Assembly (NCBI GenBank): GCA_028023455.1
Contig: JAQFVV010000156.1
Coordinates: 2,559,236-2,623,235, forward strand
Reading direction: 5' to 3'
DNA length: 64,000 nt
DNA from: Epiperipatus broadwayi
Taxonomy: Eukaryota > Onychophora > Udeonychophora > Euonychophora > Peripatidae
Positions 57,861 through 64,000 of this stretch are shown here, piece after piece (within the stretch, counting starts at the first letter, position 1; every line of letters begins with the position of its first letter). Both the position numbers and the translations under genes were made by a program. The notes below the pieces were generated by a model. The model worked only from the letters and a program-made list of their open reading frames with translations. It made no database searches and had not been told where the DNA came from.

Positions 57861-57945
57861 GCAGGATGGCTCAGTTGGTTAGAGCATTACCTTAAAATTC
57901 AATAATCGAGAATCTAAGCACACAGTTTCTAGTACTGCCACTGGT
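57861..57945 (+). ncRNA. tRNA-like segment (PLE-2, 3'), B box lost
   Basis: The A box TGGCTCAGTTGG at 57867-57878 is perfect, with the D arm intact. The B-box region is deleted and reads cacacagtttctagtactg where the other copies have GGTTCGAATCC. Position and flanks equal the PLE-1 3' copy. Confidence 0.7.
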
Positions 57946-57997
57946 CCGGCCAGCAACACCTGAAGAAGAGGGGAGAAAATACTTCTCGAAACATTGT

Positions 57998-58240
57998 GCA
58001 TATACTAACCTGTTTGCTGTGATATTACTAACAGTTAGTGCATATACTAACCTGTTTGCTGTGATATTACTAACATTTATTTGCTGTGATATTACTAACA
58101 GTTGATGCATATACTAACCTGTTTGCTGTGATATTACTAACAGATGAATGCATTTGGAATATTTAACTAAAATTGAACTTTTCTAAAGACATTCAACACA
58201 CATATTAGATGATGGAAATAGTCCAATATAAAAATACAGA
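57998..58240 (+). repeat. PLE-2 3' pseudo-LTR, distal part
   Basis: Minisatellite units (tatactaacctgtttgctg, four incomplete to complete) are followed by atgcatttggaatatttaac, ctaaagacattcaacacaca and the first codons of the coding region (atgatggaaatagtcc), ending near 58239. Confidence 0.85.
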
Positions 58241-59369
58241 TATATGTGATATGTTTGTAAAAACAATAAAAACTTTATTTTTATTTAAATTCACATAACA
58301 ATTAAACCTTTATTTATATTAGAAATACTATGATGGTTAAGAAAATATTTTCACAGCATTATCAAATAACAGTAAGATTTGTACAACAAATGCAAACTCA
58401 TATAATGAACACAAGAACACCAGACATCTTTGTCACATAAGATTTAATTATCAATTTAGTTCATTATCTTTTTCTCTTTCCAGCAATAAAAATATTCTGC
58501 ACATTTTTTAAAAAGTATTTTCTAGGAGAATATGTTAAAAATAATTTTAGCCATGAGTCACAAAGGTAGAACTTGAAAGCTAATTAATGTTGACAGCAAA
58601 AAAAAAATTTTTTTTAAAGTGAGCATACAGTAAAAATGGTGAAAATATAAATGAGAAACATGGAATCATTAAATCAACAAATGTCATTAGTTGACATAGC
58701 TATGAATATGATGTAATATATCAAAACCACACTAGGCATTGAATAAAAGTGTTTAAATAAAAACATACCTTTTCTGTACAAATGCTTGTACATTTATATT
58801 ATTAATGTTACATTTACACAGAAAAGAGATATAAGTTTTGGAATTACGTTAAAGTTATTTAATAAATAATTATTGTTAAACATTAACCATTTTTTACTAG
58901 GCAAAAAAACATTCTTCAAACACCTTCATGGTTAACACTTGTAAGGTAAATACCAATGTCTCAATTTTCTGATATTTTGAAATAATGAATTATTTTAGAT
59001 AGTCATACTACCATTTTATTTGAAATTTTATAAGGAATGTAATGGAATCTATTATAAAAATCTATCAAAATTTAGAATTTATGAAAAAACAAAATAATTT
59101 TTTAGTATTCAAATCTTAATTGATTTTTTTTAATTATTATGAACAGTAACAATTTTTTTTTCAACTTAATTATTATATTCTCAAATACTGTATTTTTCTG
59201 ATAACATAAATTATTATTTCTTTTTTTTGCAAAATACAAAACAAATTTATTATAAAAATAGTGTCTTGAAAATAATTTTTTAAAAATTCAATGGCTATAT
59301 ATATTATTAGTAAAAAGATTAATGAGCCGTATTCCGATTAAGATACATGTATATACTAATAAAAATTAC
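58241..59369. other. AT-rich spacer, no gene seen
   Basis: A- and T-runs (for example near 58602-58617), no supported frame. Confidence 0.5.
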
Positions 59370-59373
59370 ACCA

Positions 59374-59767
59374 TATTTAAAATTAAACAAGACTAGCCAA
59401 AGAAAATAAATTCTATAACACAAACATTGGTTTGACAAAAGCAGATTTCTCAAGTGTAGTGAACTAAAAATATAACTACCTACAATTCCCAATTACATTT
59501 GCTTCAGAATCATAAATTTTTAATAAGAAGAATCTTTATTACTAAAAATTTATGATTCTGAAGCAAATTAGCTTGTTTAAAAATTATTTTAATAATAAAG
59601 GCGTTTAGAATGTAATTGGGAATTGTGGGTAATAGTACATATCTGTTGATATGTTTTTAGTCATATATGAGTTTTTAGTCATATATGAAAAGTCTGCTTT
59701 TGGTAAAAACAAATGGTTGTATTTTAGAATTTATTTTCTTTGGCTAGTTGTCCTTAATTTTGAATTT
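59374..59767. repeat. Fold-back element with nested hairpins
   Basis: The outer arms pair gactagccaaagaaaataaa (59391) with ttattttctttggctagttg (59731-59750). The middle arms pair acaattcccaattacatt (about 59483) with aatgtaattgggaattgt (about 59609). The inner hairpin pairs cagaatcataaattttta with taaaaatttatgattctg (59505-59562). Sequence between the middle and outer arms is also partly complementary. No coding sequence. Confidence 0.8.
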
Positions 59768-61229
59768 GGGTAATTTCAATTATTTTATTGACTAGTTTAG
59801 CTTTAAGCTTTTAATATTTATATATATACACACACACACTATATATTGTTCTTGTCAGCATAGCAAATAAACATTACTGCTTTGAAAGCACATATTATTT
59901 AAATAAAGTAGTTGGAGATGTCTTGTTTCAAATATGTTTACATAATATTTCATTCTGTAAAGTTTATAATATTATATATATACATTAGTATTCATTTATC
60001 AATAAGAACCCAGACAAAATGAGAGGGATGGGGAATTAAAAATAAGATTTATGGTGACAAAATAATATCATCCAAATTCCAGAAAAAAATAATAAAAAAT
60101 ACCCCTCCCCCAATGAGAATTTTGCAGTAACTATACAAATCAAACTATGAATCACACATGTATCTATATATATATATCAAATGTTAGTATTTCAATCTAT
60201 GTGAATGACATCCTCAAATGTCAACTTGTGATCGCCTTTGCAACTATTTTTTTTCTGAAAGATTTCAACACCTTGCCAATTTATATACAGTATAGCCATT
60301 GTATTCTAATTTCAGCCATATTCTCCCAATTTAAAAAAAAAAAATCAATATTGTACAATCTTTAATATAGATATATTGCAATGGCACGAACAATTTGGAA
60401 TCTATGTACTACAATGGAGTTGCTAAATATGTATCACAATAAAATGGGTTGACTATAAATAAATATATAAACACAGCCACATGATGCACCAAATATTAAA
60501 CAAGATGGTAATGATTTCTGCAAGCATCATACAAACACCAATCATATAATTTCTTTGTCATTTCAAAATTGTGGGAAACCTGAGTGAACTATGCATGCAA
60601 GAATATTGTCAGTTGATTTCCTTTTTCCTCTTTTGAAAGGTATACACCATATTTTTGTATGATAAAAATTGAATTTTTACGATTTCTCATTTAAATACCC
60701 TCATTTAATTCTCTCTTCCCCCTAATTTATTAGATGGTAATGAAAAAATAGGATGGATTTTTTAATTGCAAAAATGGATCAAGAAATGGATTCAAGCATC
60801 AAAGATTTCCCAATGACTCCGAAGATAGTTTGTCATCCAACAGTTCAAATGAATAGTGTAATTGTAATTTGTCCTTGAAAAATGAAGCTTTACCAACTAG
60901 AAGGTGAAGAAAAATAGACAATATGTACCTACTAAAATTAGTGATAGACTAAGGCTTTCATCCTGACAACTTACTAATGTCATCTAATATAATGGAACAA
61001 CAGAAAAATATATGCAATTTAAGAAGGTATCAGGGTTGAAATTCCCATTACATATGAGTATTCAATTTTAGACATTTTACATTTTACTTTTTTATAAGAA
61101 AATATATGGTAGAATAATTGAAACCAATAAATAAGCTACTACAAAAAAAAAGGGGGAGAATGGGAAAATGTATCAGATTGTGAGTTGTTTACATTTTTTG
61201 AATTTTGTGCAATGCCCATGTAGTTCAGC
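59768..61229. other. AT-rich spacer, no gene seen
   Basis: TA/CA microsatellite at 59820-59840; no supported gene. The open stretch at 60147-60365 looks like translated AT-rich DNA. Confidence 0.5.
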
Positions 61230-62035
61230 TAAGGGACATTGGACTCTCATGTAAGCCTCAGGCAGTCTTACACATGACCATATACATGTGAAAAAGATAA
61301 ATGATTTCCAATAGATGTGTTTTATGTCAAACCAGCACTTATCAGTTAGTCTGGATCATCATCTCACACACATATATAATCAGTGCTTGGTTTATATTAA
61401 GATAACAAATCTTCAAACTTTAATGGACAGGCTTCGATATTCTCCACTCTCCAACTCTTCAGGCATCGATATCATTGAAAATCTGATGATGGCATGTTCA
61501 GAGCCCTTGTTTGTCAATTTTGTTGTCATACGAACATTGCCCATAAGTCATTTTGATCCTTCATATTTAGAACCTTAAGACCATTTTAAATACACAGAAG
61601 AGGTATGAGCTGAATATAGGCTGAATCAGTTATATTTAAATATAGGTATAGTATACATACTTATGCTAATAGTGATTAGAGAGAATTTGAACCCAGTCTT
61701 TCAAGCTCTACATGACTACATATATGTGAAAAAGATAAATGATATCCAATATACATATTTCATGCGGAACCAGCACTCATCAGTTGGTCGAGATCATCAT
61801 CTCCCACATATATATGTAATCAGTGTTCGGTTATATTAAGATAGGAACCGAGCAATGATTATATATATATGTGTGGGAGATGATGATCCAGACCAACTAA
61901 TAAGGGTTGGTTCAGCACAAAATACATATATTGGAGATCATTTATCTTTTTCACATGTATGTGGTCATGTGTGTCAGTTATATAAGATGGAGATGATTGA
62001 TGGGAGTTTGAAAGTCTGGGTTCAAATCCTCTGTA
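61230..62035. repeat. Three related SINE-like repeats, one inverted
   Basis: A unit with gtgaaaaagataaatgat, caatat.., aaccagcact.atcagtt and atcatcatctc..acacatat occurs at about 61262-61400 and 61690-61850. It occurs inverted at 61857-62035, where gtctgggttcaaatcctctg (about 62015) contains GGTTCAAATCC, a good Pol III B box. The matching ttgaacccag lies at about 61687 in the second copy. Copies two and three form a hairpin centred near 61847. An A box was not convincingly located, so SINE status is tentative. Confidence 0.55.
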
Positions 62036-62837
62036 ATTACATACTACTATTAGTATGAAATAACTTATTTAAAATTTTGCATTTATATATTAAAGAGTAT
62101 AAATACGTAAGTTCATCTGCAAAATTTCTACCAATGAAAGTGGTAAAATATAAACATACTGGGTTTCTTCTTTTTTTATATAAAATATATGCCTTAGAAT
62201 AGTTCTAAATGTGAAATTATAAAAAAGGAATTAATATACATGCATATTTTTCTTTCCTAAAAATCTTTGACTATCTCTCAAAGTTAAAAATTCCTACAGA
62301 TTCTACATTTATAAACTATTTTTGTTGTTTGAGTGAATGTTATTTTGATTGCCATGTTTTCTGTAACAATGATGATTATTGAGTATGAAGATGTTATTCT
62401 TAACAAGGTTGGTTTATTAAAAGTCTAAAATCAAAATAGATTTGATTGAGGAATGAAAAACTTAGAACTCAAATCTGTAGTGCATCTTGTTGTATCAGGA
62501 TATCAAGCTTTCATAGCTTTTAGCAGGATTTACATGATGCATACCTAAACATCACAGTTTTATGATGTATCTATATGTGTATATTATTTAAGGTGATATT
62601 TGGAATTTCAAATTATATGCCTTTTTATTTCTTTATTGTATTTATAGTAGTAAATAACATCAAAGTGTGATTTTATTACCCCCCCCCCTTTATTTTTTAA
62701 ACAATGCCATTGCCGGTGGAATTTTTTTTTTTGATTTATTATAATTTGTTATAGACAATTTCATAATATCTGATTTGCAATAATTATTATTTGATTAATT
62801 TTTTTTTGTTAATTTTTTATAAGGGAAAAAACATTTT
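62036..62837. other. AT-rich spacer, no gene seen
   Basis: C-run at 62681-62688; no supported gene. Confidence 0.5.
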
Positions 62838-62839
62838 TC

Positions 62840-63997
62840 GGTAGTAGTATCAATGACCGTACCGTTCGCTTGATGGCGCTCTTGCTAATGAAAAACAACG
62901 AATTATAACGTTACCTGGCCATGACCTTTCAAAAACTAATTGACCTTTACTAGTTTTTTTTAAAAATAATATTAAAAAACTAAACGTCTTTTTTTTAAAA
63001 AAACGACAAATACAGCATCATTTTGACAAAATGAAATGTATTCTTTTTTAACAACAACAATAACAAGAACTAATTGACATTTTTATGTTTTTTTTTTTTA
63101 AATAATGTTAAAAAAGTAAATGTCTTTTTTTTTAAGATCGACAAATATGGCGGCATTTGTAAAAAAGTAAATGTATTTTTTTAACAATGACAATAACAAA
63201 ATATTTATTTAGGACATTTTTAAGATTTTATTAAATATACGTTATTCTTCTAATACTTGAAACACCAAAACAACAAAAAAAAAACATTAAAATGTCAGTG
63301 CATAGTGCTGGAATAGGCATGGGGGGGACCCCGATGGTTTTGACGATCCGAAGGACAGTCCAAAAGATGCATTACTTGATAAACAAACTAATCAGACTGA
63401 ACGACAAGAAAAAAAACTTTATTTACAACCTTTTTTACATTAAATTTAATATACGTACGTTATTCTTCTAATAGTAAATTAAGCGTTTAAACAAAATTAA
63501 AATACAAAAACAAATCAATACATTAACAAACTAATGGTCTTGCGAAGATATCACAACTGCCATGACTGTTTAAGAAGTCATGCTTATAATAACTTTCCCT
63601 AATTTTAAACCATTACAAAGTCTTCATAACCCTGCCATTTATAACAAAACTTTCCCTATTTTTAAACCATTACAAAGTCTTCACAATCACTGAGACAGTT
63701 TGAAAATTTTTGGACATTATAGTACATCATTTAAATGTAATATAATACTTTATTAAATGACATTTCAAATGTTATATTGACTTCAAATCTTCACACCTTC
63801 AAATTATACAATAGCGCAAACTTGATAGCGACCATTTGTAGGGTAAGAACAGGCTGTTTGAAAGTAGTATGAATTGCGAGATAATTAGCATAATACATTA
63901 CAAGACATTACTGGCTGTCTCAAAAATGGTATATTTGACTGTTTTTGAGTAGCACCAGCGCTGTCAAGTGACGGGTATGATTGTTGATACTACTACC
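62840..63997. mobile_element. TIR element D
   Basis: The left end ggtagtagtatcaatgaccg (62840) is matched on the other strand from 63997 by ggtagtagtatcaacaatca. The similarity runs on about 57 bp through gatggcgctcttgctaatga / gacagcgctggtgctactca and aaaaac. Inside, ttataacgttacctggcc (left) and caaatataccatttttgag (right, other strand) match elements A-C. At 1158 bp it is the shortest member. It contains diverged internal duplications (ttttttaaa.., gacaaatay.gc.gcat near 63003 and 63141; ctttccctaattttaaacca near 63592 and 63647). The right end is almost at the window edge. Confidence 0.8.
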
Positions 63998-64000
63998 CAT

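Larger units (their letters stand above)
52987..58240 (+). mobile_element. Penelope-like element PLE-2 (interrupted by a 2.1-kb insertion)
   Basis: Plus-strand element with the same order as PLE-1: tRNA-like segment, minisatellite (interrupted at 53151/55245), atgcatttggaatatttaac, coding region from 55427, GIY-YIG region to about 57827, then a 3' pseudo-LTR ending after aatacag near 58239. The coding region is close in sequence to PLE-1 but has different breaks. Confidence 0.85.

Noticed and set aside
1-64000. CRISPR arrays, operons, ribosome-binding sites
   Set aside because: The sequence is eukaryotic; tandem repeats seen do not have spacer structure.

Overview
This is about 64 kb of very AT-rich nuclear DNA from a eukaryote, most likely an invertebrate animal. 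The evidence is a Penelope-like retroelement with a GIY-YIG endonuclease, an RTE-type LINE, Tigger/pogo DNA transposons, long-LTR retrotransposons, fold-back MITEs, and microsatellites and homopolymers throughout. Species and phylum cannot be fixed from the sequence. I found no convincing host gene exon, structural RNA gene, operon or CRISPR array. The window reads as a repeat graveyard with nested insertions.

Layout. 0-6 kb: decayed RTE LINE fragment, a Tigger-like element (763-1892), a fold-back repeat (about 3335-3705), and a TIR element with a 169-bp tandem array inside (element A, 3791-6000). 6.7-10.2 kb: a Tigger with a dead CENP-B-type transposase, carrying a nested element (B, 6765-8303) related to A. 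11-15.5 kb: Helitron-like repeat and a 1.2-kb pogo-like TIR element. 15.9-23.6 kb: a complete but non-autonomous LTR retrotransposon with 2.6-kb LTRs, a gag-like ORF and a CTAT target duplication, inserted next to a MITE. 24.1-27.3 kb and 34.5-37.3 kb: an old dispersed duplication; the first copy carries an RTE LINE, the second an 0.8-kb insertion. 28.3-32.0 kb: nested Tigger-like element containing a head-to-head array of a 339-bp repeat and a MITE, followed by a giant hairpin. 32.2-33.8 kb: decayed coiled-coil (gag-like) reading frame split by a fold-back MITE. 37.7-39.3 kb: element C, same family as A and B. 40.6-42.6 kb: probable solo LTR. 45.3-58.2 kb: two Penelope-like elements arranged head to head, each broken near its 5' end by a long TG...CA insertion at the same ATAT site. 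59-62 kb: fold-back and SINE-like repeats. 62.84-64.0 kb: element D, same family as A-C.

Most interesting points: (1) the Penelope-like element has a tRNA-like segment with A and B boxes in its pseudo-LTR, at all four ends; (2) a four-copy family of TIR elements keeps its subterminal sequence while the outer 30-40 bp of the TIR differs between copies but matches within a copy; (3) a 339-bp unit occurs as a tandem and inverted array bounded by a 12-bp target duplication; (4) two long LTR-like insertions hit the same position of the same repeat; (5) the Penelope 5' region shares about 100 bp with both Tigger-like copies.

Nothing was computed. Boundaries come from reading and comparing the sequence by eye.
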